NCBI RefSeq assembly: GCF_050947335.1
Contig: NC_134995.1
Coordinates: 10,268,501-10,332,500, forward strand
Reading direction: 5' to 3'
DNA length: 64,000 nt
Source: Megachile rotundata
Taxonomy: Eukaryota > Arthropoda > Insecta > Hymenoptera > Megachilidae
The position numbers and the translations under genes were made by a program. The notes under the pieces were generated by a model that did no database searches, had not been told where the DNA came from, and worked only from the letters and a program-made list of their open reading frames with translations. This document shows positions 12,373 through 23,805 of the stretch, in pieces (the first letter of the stretch is position 1; each line of letters opens with the position of its first letter).

Positions 12373-13350
12373 CGCAACTATATAACTATATATGTATATA
12401 CAATTACATGTATATGTATATAGAACCTCACATAAATTGCGGTAAAACGTGCCTACATTCTTTAGCTTGACACCTTCATAAAAATTTTCTAATAACTTTC
12501 CTCGTATAAAATAGACCCGTTCGACGTGTTCCGTGAATCTAGCGTTAATAGGAGCCAGGTCCCTCAATATCTTCAGCCACCCCCAACAGTATTCACACGG
12601 GCAGAAAGAAGGAATTTCAAGTTTCGCGAAACGTGCGACGGTGAATCTTTCACCGGGCGAAAGACAAACACACTTCGCGATCCATTTGTTCTGCAGCCCG
12701 GGCATTCCGGCGTGCGCCGTGCAATCTGAAGCTCGGCTGCGGATGATAAACGGCCGCACGAAGAGAGACACATTGCTATCACGATAGAATGCTCAACGGA
12801 AATTGAAATTTTGACGGGACATAGGCGCACCGTAGAAAGGGCCGGACTCTGTACCAGGCAGACGCTGCACGCGTATAGAAGATCGTACGTCATGTTCCGA
12901 TGTTACGTCTCGAACACGTCCTATGCCAATAACTTATTCCCAATGATGCGTATCGTGTATCTTTACTCAGCCCGCATCGAACCGATTTATGCTACTGACA
13001 ATATCGGAATTTACTAGACGAGGGAAGGGAGTGTGAAGAGTGGGATGAAAGAAACGGCTAGGATGAAAGAGATCGGATTGCCTCGGAATGAGCGAACTCA
13101 GAGGAATTCTGGGAACAATGTACAGATATGTGATGGGTAATGATGATGGAACGGGTTATCGATGTAGCGATGGAATTTTTGTAACGCGGGAGGCTTCTGG
13201 GAAATCGGAACTTATTGGGATGTGGATGAGTCTGTACTTTGAGGTACTAGTGGATTGGTGGGTCTGTGAGGCTAGACACAGGTGGTTTTTCATTTTTTAC
13301 TTAATAGAAGTTTCATTGTTTAGTTGATATTTTTGGGGTGTATTCAGAAA
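12373..13350. other. Low-copy island, partly CpG-rich
   Basis: About 12,520-13,020 is GC- and CpG-richer than its surroundings and has overlapping open frames on both strands (for example minus 12361-12771 and plus 12533-12787). No domain was recognised, the frames lack supporting splice sites, and those on opposite strands shadow one another. It may be regulatory DNA. Confidence 0.4.
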
Positions 13351-14255
13351 TTTAGAAAAACTGAAATGTAAAAATTTGGAAATTCATAAATTCTTGAATC
13401 CCTAAGTTCCTAAATGCCCAAATCCCCAAATCTGTATATCCTTACATTCCCGAAGCTCCAGATCCACAATCCACAAATCTACAAATCCATAAATCCACGA
13501 ATCCACAAATCTACAAATTTAGAAATCCACAAATCTAGAAATCCACAAATCTAGAAATCCACAAATCCACAAATCCACAAATCCACAAATCCACAAATCC
13601 ACAAATCCACAAATCCACAAATCCACAAATCCACAAATCCACAAATCCACAAATCCACAAATCCATCAATCCACCAAACCACCAATCCACCAATCCACAA
13701 ATCTACCAATTCATCAATCCATCAATCCACCAAACCACCAATCCACCAATCCACGCATCCACCAATCTACCAATCCATCAAACCACCAATCCACCAATCC
13801 ACCAATCCACCAATCCACCAATCCACCAATCCACCAATCCACCAATCCACCAATCCACCAATCCACCAATCTACCAATTCACCAATCCACCAATGCACCA
13901 ATCCACCAATCCACCAATCCATCAATCCACCAATCCACCAATCCATCAATCCACCAATCCACCAATCCACAAATCTACCAATCCACCAATCCACCAATCC
14001 ATCAATCCACCAATCCACCAATCCACAAATCTACCAATCCACCAATGCACAAATCCATCAATCCACAAATCTAGAAATCTGAAAATCCACAAATCTTACA
14101 ATCCCCAAATCTCCAAATTCAGAAATCCTCCAATCCCCAAATCCCTGAATCCCCAAAATCCCCAAATTCCCAAATTCCCAAATTCCCAAATCCCTAAATC
14201 CCCAAATCATCAAAATAACAAATCCCCAACTCCACAAAATCCAGAAACACGAACT
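13351..14255. repeat. 8-bp satellite (CCACAAAT / CCACCAAT)
   Basis: The core at about 13,480-14,080 is near-perfect CCACAAAT then CCACCAAT repeats. The flanks are degenerate octamers such as CCAAATCC, CTAAATGC and CCCAAATT. Three 8-bp units make 24 nt, so frames without stops repeat every eight residues (for example plus 13893-14450); they are artefacts. Purity is highest in the centre and decays outward, as expected for a slippage-grown array. Confidence 0.95.
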
Positions 14256-14829
14256 TTTCCTCTCCATCCCAGCAGCAGAAAGCACCCCAGTCCGCAGACA
14301 CTCCTTTCGATACAACTTAGCAAAGATAACATTCAAAACATAAGAAAAGAAGGGCGTACATCTAAAATGAAGTTTGAGAATAGTCTGCAAATTTCCGACG
14401 TTAATTCGTTGAGAAATGTCGTCATGTCCCAGATAAGAAATTCTAAATAAAAGTTCCATTGCTTGTTAAGAAGATAAAATGTTCCTTCCCCCTGTGCGAA
14501 GAAAAGTTTGACGTAAATTAAGAGTAAGTGAGCTCGGTAGAATTCTTGTTACAGAAAGCATACTTTAATTTCCTTGAATAACACAACATGTAATTTCTTT
14601 TTCTTTAGTTATCATTTTTGTTATTTAGTTGACAAATATTTGTGCAAACACATTTTGTAAAATATCTGTTATTTATTTGTTAGTCACTGTTGTTTACACT
14701 TGTTAGTTATTTAATTATTGTTACATTGATTTATGCTTGTTCACTAGTTGCATAATTTTAGGTTATGTGTATCTCTAACCTCACTTTCCTGAAGCAAAAC
14801 ATTACAAGGTTATATTAGGTTAAGCAATT
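14256..14829. other. Low-copy AT-rich intron DNA
   Basis: No gene or ordered repeat. Irregular GTTATTTATTTGTTAG words occur at about 14,600-14,760. Confidence 0.45.
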
Positions 14830-15175
14830 TTTTGTTATTTTATTTTTAACTGACAATAATAATATTAATATTGACAATAATTGTACGAATAATACTTGTA
14901 ATAATAACAATAGGTAACAAGGAGGTTAGTATATAATTAATTCAATTATTCTCAAAGAAAAAGAATTATGAACACGACTATTCTTCAGTTCTGGTCATTC
15001 AAACTGCGCGCCATATTCTGACGCATGCGCAGTACGCTTCTCCTACTCTGCACGCCATATTACATTTCCATCTTCGCTTACTTAATATTTTCTTCAATAT
15101 ATTCAATGTAGGAATGATATACAAGTATACAAAAAGCTGCTTCATAAAAAAAATCTCTTACACCGCCCTCAAAAA
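14830..15175 (-). repeat. Dispersed repeat, copy 1 (inverted relative to 61.7 kb)
   Basis: Read on the minus strand, about 14,950-15,125 matches the plus strand at about 61,705-61,915 with only scattered differences. Shared pieces in order are CTTGTATA, AATATATT, GAAAATATTA, GGAAATGTAATATGGCG, GAAGCGTACTGCGCATGCGT, GGCGCGCAGTTT and TGACCAGAACTGAAGAA. Both copies run on into AT-rich trinucleotide-like DNA (AATATTAATATTATTATTG here). The centre carries TGCGCATGCGTC, an NRF-1/Ewg-type palindrome, and two ATGGCG-like words. No coding capacity was seen; the class is unknown. Confidence 0.8.
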
Positions 15176-16240
15176 TTACTGACGCCACTTTATATCAAAA
15201 ATAAAATATAACTAAACGAATATATAAAAGTGCATTTCAAAATTTGTAGAAACTACAAAGCACCCAATATGAAGAGTAAATATGTCCCTTATCACTCGAA
15301 TTTTCAAAACCCAATAAAGTCTGCAAACTATTTCCCATTTTCTCATCGCACAATGGATCGATACATGTATCGACAATGTTTCCAGCATCCGCAGGATCGT
15401 AAATCGTTACTTTTTCCCTAGAAGCTGAAAGTCGTGAAGAACATGTCGCTATCGAGCGTATCTAACCGAAGTGCAAAAGTTTCGCGTCGATTTCGTCCGA
15501 CGTCCGTCGCCGACGTCGTCGTTGTCCTGGAGGTCGTCCCTGCTCAGGGATTCAACGGGTGTGAAGCCGGCATACCGACTTTGCCCGTCCCCTCGTTTCG
15601 CCCCTTTGAAAATGAGTCATTCCTGTCCCGACACGACGACGTCCGCGTCGACAGGAATGCGGAATATATCGTCGATCAGATAGGTGAAATGGAGTTTCCC
15701 GTTGACGAGAACAGGGAATCGCGCCACGACTTCTGCGACTCTGACCCCGTCACGGGGTTATACGACGCGATTTGCGTTCGGAAGCGGTTTCAGTGAACGT
15801 CGCTGCAAGACGCTGCTGGTCCTTTTATGCGAACTGGCTACGAACGATAAATGCTGCCGTTACATTTTGCGACGTTCATGAGGAAAAATCGGACTGGGGA
15901 AATATACGTTTATATGCGCTTGGTTAGACCCACTAAGCAAATCATATCGAAACAATCGATAGTGTTTTGTCATTGGATTAAGGGCAAATTTAGGATTCCA
16001 GAAAATGTGGAACCGGAGGAAGAAGGTCTTCCACCAGTTGATTTTGAGTAATTTTTTAGTGAGTTATGGACATAGGAATATGTTAGACTTGGGGGAGTAT
16101 TAGAGATTTAGGTTTAAATTAAAAATCTAGGTGTATCATCTTATCCTAATAGTCCTGTGATCCAAACCATTATTGTGATTATTGTATTCCAAGGAAACAC
16201 TCCCATTTTTTTCAGAACTATATACACTCCATAGTTTTGA
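15176..16240. other. Low-copy island containing a GC-rich block
   Basis: Mostly unique sequence; the GC-rich block at 15,430-15,800 is listed separately. At 16,137-16,225 there is a segment (with GTGATCCAAACCATTA and TTCCAA.GAAACAC) repeated in the same orientation at 17,612-17,697, on the far side of the next array. Confidence 0.5.
15430..15800. pseudogene. Candidate degraded coding fragment, strand uncertain
   Basis: A GC-rich block in AT-rich intron with unusually protein-like frames on both strands. On the plus strand 15434-15796 is open for 120 codons, but the start and the lack of splice signals are unconvincing. On the minus strand one frame contains ARFPVLVNGKLHFTYLIDD, meets a TGA near 15,625, then continues in the same frame to about 15,470 with AGFTPVESLSRDDLQDN. 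A single in-frame stop inside otherwise protein-like sequence would fit a broken gene or exon. I do not recognise the family. The block could also be CpG-rich non-coding DNA that is open by chance. Confidence 0.25.
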
Positions 16241-17605
16241 TCCTTGATGCATAGTAATTTGACGAGTGGTAATTCGATGCGTGGCTGTCTCAGCGCATGG
16301 TAATTCGATCCATAGTAATTCGATACGTGGTAATTCGATGCGTGGCTGTCTCAGCGCTTGATAATTCGATCCATAGTAATTCGATGTGTGGTAATTCGAT
16401 GCGTGGCTGTCTCAGCGCTTGATAATTCGATCCATAGAAATTTGACGCGTGGTAATTCGACGCGTGGTAATTCGATGCGTGGTAATTCGATCCATAGTAA
16501 CTCGACGCGTGGTAATTCGATGCGTGGCTGTCTCAGCGCTTGATAATTCGATCCATAGAAATTTGACGCGTGGTAATTCGACGCGTGGTAATTCGATGCG
16601 TGGTAATTCGATCCATAGTAACTCGACGCGTGGTAATTCGATGCGTGCCTGTCTCAGCGCTTGGTAATTCGATCCATAGAAATTTGATGCGTGGTAATTC
16701 GATGCGTGGTAATTCGATGCTTGGTAATTCGATGCGTGGTAATTTGATGGGTGCTAATTCGATGCGTGGTAATTCGACGCGTAGTAATTCCACGCGTGGT
16801 AATTCGACGCATAGTAATTCCACGCGTGGTAATTCGACGCGTAGTAATTCCACGCGTGGTAATTCCACGCGTAGTAGTTCCACGCGTGGTAATTCCACGC
16901 ATAGTAATTCCACGCGTGGTAATTCGACGCGTAGTAATTCCACGCGTGGTAATTCGACGCGTAGTAATTCCACGCGTGGTAATTCGACGCACAGTAATTC
17001 CACGCGTGGTAATTTAACGCGTTGTAATTCCACGCGTGGTAATTCCACGCGTAGTAATTCCACGCGTGGTAATTCGACGCGTGGTAGTTTCAGCGCATGG
17101 TAATTCGATCCATAGTAATTCGACGCGTGGTAATTCGATGCATGGCTGTCTCAGCGCGTGGTAATTCGATCCATAGTAATTCGACGCGTGGTAATTCGAT
17201 CCATAGTAATTCGACGCGTGGTAATTCGATGCGTGGCTGTCTCAGCGCTCGGTAATTCGATCCATAGAAATTTGACGCGTGGTAATTCGACGCGTGGTAA
17301 TTCGACGCGTAGTAATTCCACGCGTGGTAATTTGACGCGTAGTAATTCCACGCGTGGTAATTCCACGCGTAGTAATTCCACGCGTGGTAATTCGACGCGT
17401 GGTAGTCTCAGCGCATGGTAATTCGATCCATAGTAATTTGACGCGTGATAGTCTCAGCGCATGGTAATTCGATCCATAGTAATTCGATGCGTGGTAGTCT
17501 CAGCGCATGGTAATTCAATCCATAGTAATTCGACGCGTGGAAATTCGATACGTAGGAATTCAGAGCGTAGAAATTCGATGAGCTAAGATTCGACGCGTGG
17601 AAATT
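16241..17605. repeat. 15-bp ACGCGT satellite, locus 2, with higher-order units
   Basis: This is the same family as 8.65-9.6 kb and the largest copy. The 15-bp monomers (GGTAATTCGACGCGT and GGTAATTCCACGCGT types) fill the centre, 16,750-17,100. Both sides carry higher-order units built from GGTAATTCGATCCATAG and CGTGGCTGTCTCAGCGC. Frames of 176-177 codons are open on opposite strands over the same DNA (minus 16533-17063 and plus 16570-17103), which marks them as artefacts. The array is bracketed by an approximately 85-bp direct repeat (16,137-16,225 and 17,612-17,697). Confidence 0.95.
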
Positions 17606-18297
17606 CAAATGTATTTATCCTAATAATATTGTGATCCAAACCATTACTGCGACTATTATGTTCCAAAGAAACACCTCCATTTTTTTTTCAAAACTACCCT
17701 CCACTATATCCCAAAAATCTGAACGTGAAAATCCCAGAAATAAACCGAAATCTCCCCGCTCGATAATATCGTAGAACCAGTTTGTCAAGTAGAAACTCCA
17801 CCCCAAAAAAAGTTCGACTACTCGCAGAGAAACTTAATGGCTTTTGATTTGAAGGACGAACGTGCGCGCTATCTTGGAAATACCTCGAAATAGCTCGGTT
17901 ATGAACGGGTCGAGCGCGTACGGCTTTTTCACAGACGATATCCAGCTTTGAAGTTTCCTGAGAGGATATCCTACCATAGCAATTAAAGCGAAACTTTTTA
18001 TCGTTAGCCGTGCTTCGTTCGGCCCCGGTTGACTCTGCCCGAAGAACTTCGGCACCGCGGATTCTCTTTTCTGTCCTTGTGAATGGCACGAAATCCGTTT
18101 GTTCGCGTTTCAATTGCGCGATAATAGGAGCTTCGTCTACTTCACAGAACTTGCACGAACAATACACCACTTACACAACCGTCGGAGCTAACATGGCAAA
18201 CTTGCCTCTTAAAATTAACACGGATGCTTCTTGCTACGTTTCCGATCTATGGACAACTTTTAGTCTTTTGGAACATAGGAAGAAATGGGCTGGGTCT
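17606..18297. other. Low-copy island, CpG-bearing
   Basis: After the flanking direct repeat, 17,830-18,130 is GC-richer, with open frames on both strands (minus 17694-18170 and plus 18010-18315). No domain, signal peptide or splice pattern supports a gene. Confidence 0.4.
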
Positions 18298-18710
18298 GAA
18301 TATAGGGATGATTGAGGTATTGAGGGGATTTTAGGGGATTCTGTTATGAAAGGATTATTTGATGTCGAGAAGAGCACTTCTGTCAACATTGTAAATATTG
18401 ATACATTTATTATTAACATATTAACATTGATATGTGTATACATACATTTGTTAGTCCAAGTCAAACTGCAGTAATTAGTGAAACATAAGGGATGATTGAG
18501 GTATTGTGTTATGAGGGATAATGTGGTATTTAGGGGATTCTGTTATGAAAGTATTATTTAATGTCGAGGGAAGCAGATGATCACTTATCTTCTGCCAACA
18601 ATGTTAACATTGATACATATATTAATAATATATATATTAAGATTGATACATGTAGTGGCACATATATTAGTGCAAGTCATACTGGACTGATTAGTGAAAC
18701 ATTTAAACCA
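18298..18710. repeat. Tandem duplication of about 185 bp, 2 diverged copies
   Basis: AGGGATGATTGAGGTATTG begins both copies (near 18,304 and 18,488). Each continues with GGGGATTCTGTTATGAAAG, GATGTCGAG or AATGTCGAG, AACATTGATA and ATTAGTGAAACAT, with indels between them. Confidence 0.85.
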
Positions 18711-18811
18711 ATCAAAAGAAATATGCAGAGAAGAATTTTCTAAAATATGTCACGAGTTTGACAAGTCAATTCGCAGCTATTATCGTATGTTTAATGCCAT
18801 TGGACCCAATA

Positions 18812-18955
18812 CTGCGCGCGCACCGACCATAAAGGCTGCGCGCGGACTGATCATAATAACTACGCGCGCACCGAGTATAAAAGCTGCGCGCGCACCGACT
18901 ATAAATGCTGCGTGCGCACCGACTATAAAGGCTGCGTGCGCACCCATCATAATAG
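18812..18955 (+). repeat. 24-bp GC/TATA tandem array, 6 copies
   Basis: There are six consecutive 24-bp units. Each has an alternating purine-pyrimidine core (CTGCGCGCGCACCGA or a variant) and then an A/T block, TATAAA or CATAATA. The alternating CG/CA core is a sequence type that can adopt Z-DNA. The same unit occurs in reverse orientation at 33.1 kb, and both loci are bordered by a TTGG(A/T)CCCAA-like word, so the pair descends from one element. Confidence 0.9.
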
Positions 18956-19685
18956 CTTCAAACCCTCAGATAGTGACGTCCAAAAGTGATTTGCACCCAG
19001 TATCAAAAAGTATACATAACCTACTAAAACCTACATATACACAAACACATTCTACAATCAAATATTAACTACTCAATACCAAATAACTTATCAAGATAAA
19101 TCTTCCCTCAAAATATCAAAATATCTTCCATCAAAACCTACATAACCCAAAAGAACCAAAACAAAAATGGCGCCCAAACGCAAAAACGCATTACGAATAG
19201 AAAAAGCTACTTTACTCCAACCAAATATTAGAAGCATCTGGCGAAGATGCTTCTATATACATAAACATGTGCATAGAGATGCATCAACTTCGCCAAGTAT
19301 ACCGGAAATATTACATCGGAACTGCGGTGAAGTTTGGAAGCGAAATACGTCAGGTTACATTAAAACGTTACCGCGGATACGACGTGCAAGTTTTGAGTAT
19401 TTTACGTGGATGCACACCTCAGTATGGGACGCGTATTTATGTCATCGTTTATAAAGATCAAAGTCGGAAGAACGAATGGTCACTTTCGCTTTTAGGTTAC
19501 ATGTGTAGATTTATGTGATATTGATTTATTTGTTGATTGTACAGATTTATTGATGTATTTCTGTTAGGACATAGGTGTGATAGATTTATTTATTTATTTA
19601 TTTATTTGTGGATGTGTTTGGGTTGTTAAGTTTACATCTGGGTTCTCAACGCCTCGTGGGAGATAGATACATTTCTTTTTAGTTA
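18956..19685. other. Low-copy intron DNA
   Basis: Contains a short (TTTA)n run at about 19,585-19,606 and overlapping small frames at 19,167-19,518 without recognisable domains. AAAAATGGCGCCC lies near 19,165. Confidence 0.4.
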
Positions 19686-19689
19686 GTTT

Positions 19690-20985
19690 AAGGTTTACAG
19701 AAGATGGCGTTTAGCTCTTAGGTCATAGGTGCATTTCTTCCTAGTTGGTCTTAGTTTTAGTTTTAGTTTTTTTTACTTCTTAAATACAGAAGATGGCGTT
19801 TAGCTCTTAGGTCATAGGTGCATTTCTTCCTAGTTGGTCTTAGTTTTAGTTTTAGTTTTTTTTACTTCTTAAATACAGAAGATGGCGTTTAGCTCTTAGG
19901 TCATAGGTGCATTTCTTACTAATCAGTCTTAGTTTTACTTTTTCAAGTTTTAGTTAAGTTTAGTTTTTTTTACTTCTTGAATACAGAAAATGGCGTTTAG
20001 CTCTTAGGTCATAAGTACATTTCTTCCTAGTCAATCTTACTTTTAGTTTTTTAAGTTTTAGTTAAGTTTAGTTTTCATTTACTTCTTGAATACAGAAGAT
20101 GGCGTTTAGCTCTTAGGTCATAAGTACATTTCTTCCTAGTCAATCTTACTTTTAATTTTTTAAGTTTTAGTTAAGTTTAGTTTTCATTTACTTCTTGAAT
20201 ACAGAAAATGGCGTTTAGCTCTTAGGTCATAAGTACATTTCTTCCTAGTCAATCTTACTTTTAATTTTTTAAGTTTTAGTTAAGTTTAGTTTTCATTTAC
20301 TTCTTGAATACAGAAGATGGCGTTTAGCTCTTAGGTCATAAGTATATTTCTTCCTAGTCAATATTACTTTTAATTTTTTAAGTTTTAGTTAAGTTTAGTT
20401 TTCATTTACTTCTTGAATACAGAAGATGGCGTTTAGCTCTTAGATCATAAGTACATTTCTTCTTAGACAGTTTTAGTTTTACTTTTTTAAGTTTTAGTTA
20501 AGTTTAGTTTTTTATACTTCTTGAATACAGAAAATGTCCTTCAACTCTTAGTTCATAAATACATTTCTTCCTAGTCAGTCTTACTTTCAGTTTTTTAAGT
20601 TTCAGTTGAGTTTATTTTTTTTTACTTCTTGAATACAGAAAATGTCCTTCAACTCTTAGTTCATAAATACATTTCTTCCTAGTCAGTCTTACTTTCAGTT
20701 TTTTAAGTTTCAGTTAAGTTTATTTTTTTTTACTTCTTGAATACAGAAAATGTCCTTCAGCTCTTAGTTCATAAATACATTTCTTCCTAGTCAGTCTTAC
20801 TTTCAGTTTTTTAAGTTTCAGTTGAGTTTATTTTTTTTTACTTCTTGAATACAGAAAATGTCCTTCAGCTCTTAGTTCATAAATACATTTCTTCCTAGTC
20901 AGTCTTACTTTCAGTTTTTTAAATTTTACTTAAATTTATTTCTTTTTACTTCTTGAATACAGAAAATGTCGTTCAGCTCTCAATT
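19690..20985. repeat. 108-109-bp tandem array, 13 copies, first two 89 bp
   Basis: The landmark ATACAGAAGATGGCG (or ACAGAAAATG) recurs near 19,697, 19,786, 19,875, 19,983, 20,092, 20,201, 20,310, 20,419, 20,527, 20,635, 20,743, 20,851 and 20,959. The first two intervals are 89 bp; the rest are 108 or 109 bp. Left and central copies keep GATGGCGTTTAGC; the right-hand copies have ATGTCCTTCAGC at the same place. This shows two sub-blocks grown separately. Confidence 0.93.
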
Positions 20986-22267
20986 GCCTCCCCGATTTTC
21001 CCAAAGTTCAAATTTGCCATCGTCTGTGCACATCAAAGAGTAATGGTCAACGAAGAACCAGTTTTTCCCTGATACACGTGGCGAATCCGTTAAATTGATA
21101 AAGTTTCGCTAGAACTTTTATAATACCAGGCGGTTGAAGAACGTTCAAGTATATACCAGCTGGCAATTTATGTTGGCCAACCCCCCTGGTTTTCGGCCGT
21201 AGATGGCGCATCCTTCGGCCGTCTCAGGTTCCGTTGCATCCGTGCGGGTAGCTGCGGGCTGTTTATCACACTTTCGAGGAGTATAACTGTCGTAAAATCG
21301 TGCCGTGATCTACATCACAAAAGATTCGGTAGTCGCTTTGGCAGTGTGTGTTCCTGAGACTTGCACCTCTCCTTCCTTCCTTCCTTTTTCCGCTTTCGCC
21401 ACTTTCGTTGTGTGCCTTCCGACTTTGCAATTGTAATCAACGATAACCGCTAGTTCGTTACTCGGAATTCGCTAAATTGCCGAATGGTTGAACGGTACTG
21501 TTTAAACAATTATGGCTACGGGTTATAATGGGTGGGTGTAATTTTAGGGATGAATTTAGGGAAGTTTTAGTTTGTTATAGAGGAGTTTTAATAGTTGTTA
21601 CAGAGGAAAGTATGGAAGAGTGATTGAGGAGATTTGAAATTCCAAAATTGACAAATTGACAAATTTGAAAATTTGCAATACTAATTCAATGATTGTAGTG
21701 CTTGTAAATTTTTACAAATCGGTAATTTAAAAATATAGAAATGTGACAGATTTAAAAAATTTATAAATGTGACAAATTAAAAAATTTAGAAATGTGACAA
21801 AATTAAAAAATTTAGAAATGAACTTAAAAATTTGCAAATTAGACAAATTGAAAATATAATAACTTACAAATGTGTGTTATAAATTTGCAAATATATACAT
21901 TTGATCGAATAGGACAAAGTAATAACGTGATTTCCCGAGCGCAATCCGAATGACAAAAAAGTACCACGCAAGTGACAATCAATTCGATCACGGCAATTCG
22001 GTAAGAAAGGATTTTACCGGATGGTTGAACAGCTTAATTGATTAAAGCTCTCTTCCGGTAGACAGGAGATGCGGGTTCCCTTTCCGATTCAACAACTCGA
22101 ACGACAGATCCTTTCTTATTTCCCTAGTGAAAGAAACGTTAAGAAACTAGATATTCAGCGATTATTTTTGCTCGACAAAATACATTTATTGCAAGCTTTC
22201 TTTTCTTCTTCTGTACCATCAATTTCAATTGCTATCAGAACTAATAATCTTGTAAACTTCATGAAGG
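20986..22267. other. Low-copy island, CpG-rich on its left side
   Basis: About 21,000-21,480 is GC-richer unique sequence with GTAGATGGCGCATCC near 21,200. From 21,640 to 21,890 there are loose repeats of AAATTTAGAAATGTGACAAA. No coding exon was recognised. Confidence 0.45.
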
Positions 22268-22458
22268 TACAGGGTGTTTCATAACTAGTGTGCCTGTATA
22301 AATGTATACTTATGTATACGTGTATGTATAAATATACAGGGTGTTTCATAATTAGTGTCCCTGAAATGGGAGGTAGCTGACGCGATTCTGAATAAAATTT
22401 TCCTTTGCAAAAATGTGATTTGAAGCTTCGTTTTTGAGTTATTAAGGAGAAACACGGA
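22268..22458 (+). mobile_element. Partial foldback/TIR element, two copies of one terminus
   Basis: TACAGGGTGTTTCATAA occurs at 22,268 and again at 22,334. The second copy continues for about 125 bp as one arm of the foldback family at 12.05 kb, with GATTCTGAATAAAATT, GAAGCTTCGTTTTTGAG and TTATTAAGGAGAAACACGG. The arm stops at ACACGGA, and the ACGCGT-type satellite begins at once. The opposite arm is missing. Confidence 0.78.
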
Positions 22459-23185
22459 CGCGTAGAAATGGGGGGAGTAGAGAATATAACGCGTGGAATT
22501 ACAATGCGTGGAAATAGGGGGCGTAGGGAATATAACGCGTGGAATTACGCTGCGTGGAGATCCAACGTGTGGAAATACGGGGCGTAGGGAATATAACGCG
22601 TGGAGATACAACGCGTGGAAATACTGGGCGTAGGGAATATGACGCGTGGAATTACATCGCGTGGAGATACAACGCGTGGAAATACTGGGCGTAGGGAATA
22701 TGACGCGTGGAATTAGATCGCGTGGAGATCCAACGCGTGGAAATACGGGGCGTAGGGGATATGACGCGTGGAAGTAGGGGGCGTGGGGAATATAACGCGT
22801 GGAATTACGTCGCGTGGAGATTCAACGCGTGGAAATACGGGGCGTAGGGGAATCTAACGCGTGAAATTACGCCGCGTGGAGATTCGACGCGTGAAATTAC
22901 GCCGCGTGGAGATTCAACGCGTGGAAATACGGGGCGTAGGGGATCTAACGCGTGAAATTACGCCGCGTGGAAATACCGGGCGTAGGGAATATAACGCGTG
23001 GAATTACGCCGCGTGGAGATTCAACGCGTGGAATTACGCCGCGTGGAGATTCAACGCGTGAAATTACGCCGCGTGGAGATTCAACGCGTGGAAATACTGG
23101 GCGTAGGAAATATAACGCATGAAATTACGCCGCGTGGAGATTTAACGCGTGGAAATACGGGGCGTAGAGAATATAACGCGTGCAA
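22459..23185. repeat. GCGTGGA satellite, locus 3 of the ACGCGT-type superfamily
   Basis: Units of about 15-17 bp such as ACGCGTGGAATTACG, CCGCGTGGAGATTCA, ACGCGTGGAAATAC and GGGCGTAGGGAATATA are arranged in irregular higher-order groups. They share the ACGCGTGGAATT core with the 8.65 and 16.2 kb arrays but are clearly diverged. The array begins exactly where the foldback arm ends. Confidence 0.92.
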
Positions 23186-23805
23186 TTTTTTAGAGATACA
23201 AATTCGAAAATACAAGTACAATAAAAACTTGTCAATTTCACGTAAAAGCGTTAGTACTCACCGATTCCAAGACACGAAAAACCCTCGGTCGTCAAGTACA
23301 CCGTGCACGAGTCTCGCTAATTTCGGCGATTATGCAAATTGCTGTTTTCACAGCCACCCTGTTTGACTTGGCCATCAACGCCCTGTTGTTTTGTGTAAAA
23401 ATGTTGTCACTCCGGAGCCTGCCTCGGGAATTGTAGTCTTAACGTTAGCGGTGTTATTGGTGCGTTTGCATGTTGTAATTACTGAATTCTTGTGGTAATT
23501 CATTTTTTATCATTTTAATATTCTGTGTTACATAATTAAATATTTTTTATTTTTTAAGAACTTTGATTTGTTTAATTATTAGCTGGTAAATAATATTAAT
23601 CAAGTTACTGACTGATGTTGAATATGAACACTGTAATTATGAAGGCTAGCTAGAAGGCTAGATATGAAGGTTAGCTTAATTAAAGGATTTAGGTATACAT
23701 CTAACTCTGAAAATATAATAGACCTTATTGCAATATGATAATATATTTTAAAAATTATTTAGGTGTATAGGACTTTAGAAATATGTTCAAATATAATTAA
23801 TAAAT
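23186..23805. other. Low-copy AT-rich intron DNA
   Basis: No gene or ordered repeat apart from a short GAAGGCTAG.TAGAAGG duplication near 23,640. Confidence 0.4.

Noticed and set aside
12361..12771. 136-codon minus frame
   Set aside because: Overlapped by open frames on the other strand in a CpG-rich block; no recognisable motif and low-complexity C-terminus.
16533..17103. Frames of 176-177 codons on both strands with VELPRVELL- or RGNSTRSNST-like repeats
   Set aside because: They are the 15-bp satellite read in several frames at once; opposite-strand frames of equal length over the same DNA, no start context and no splice sites.
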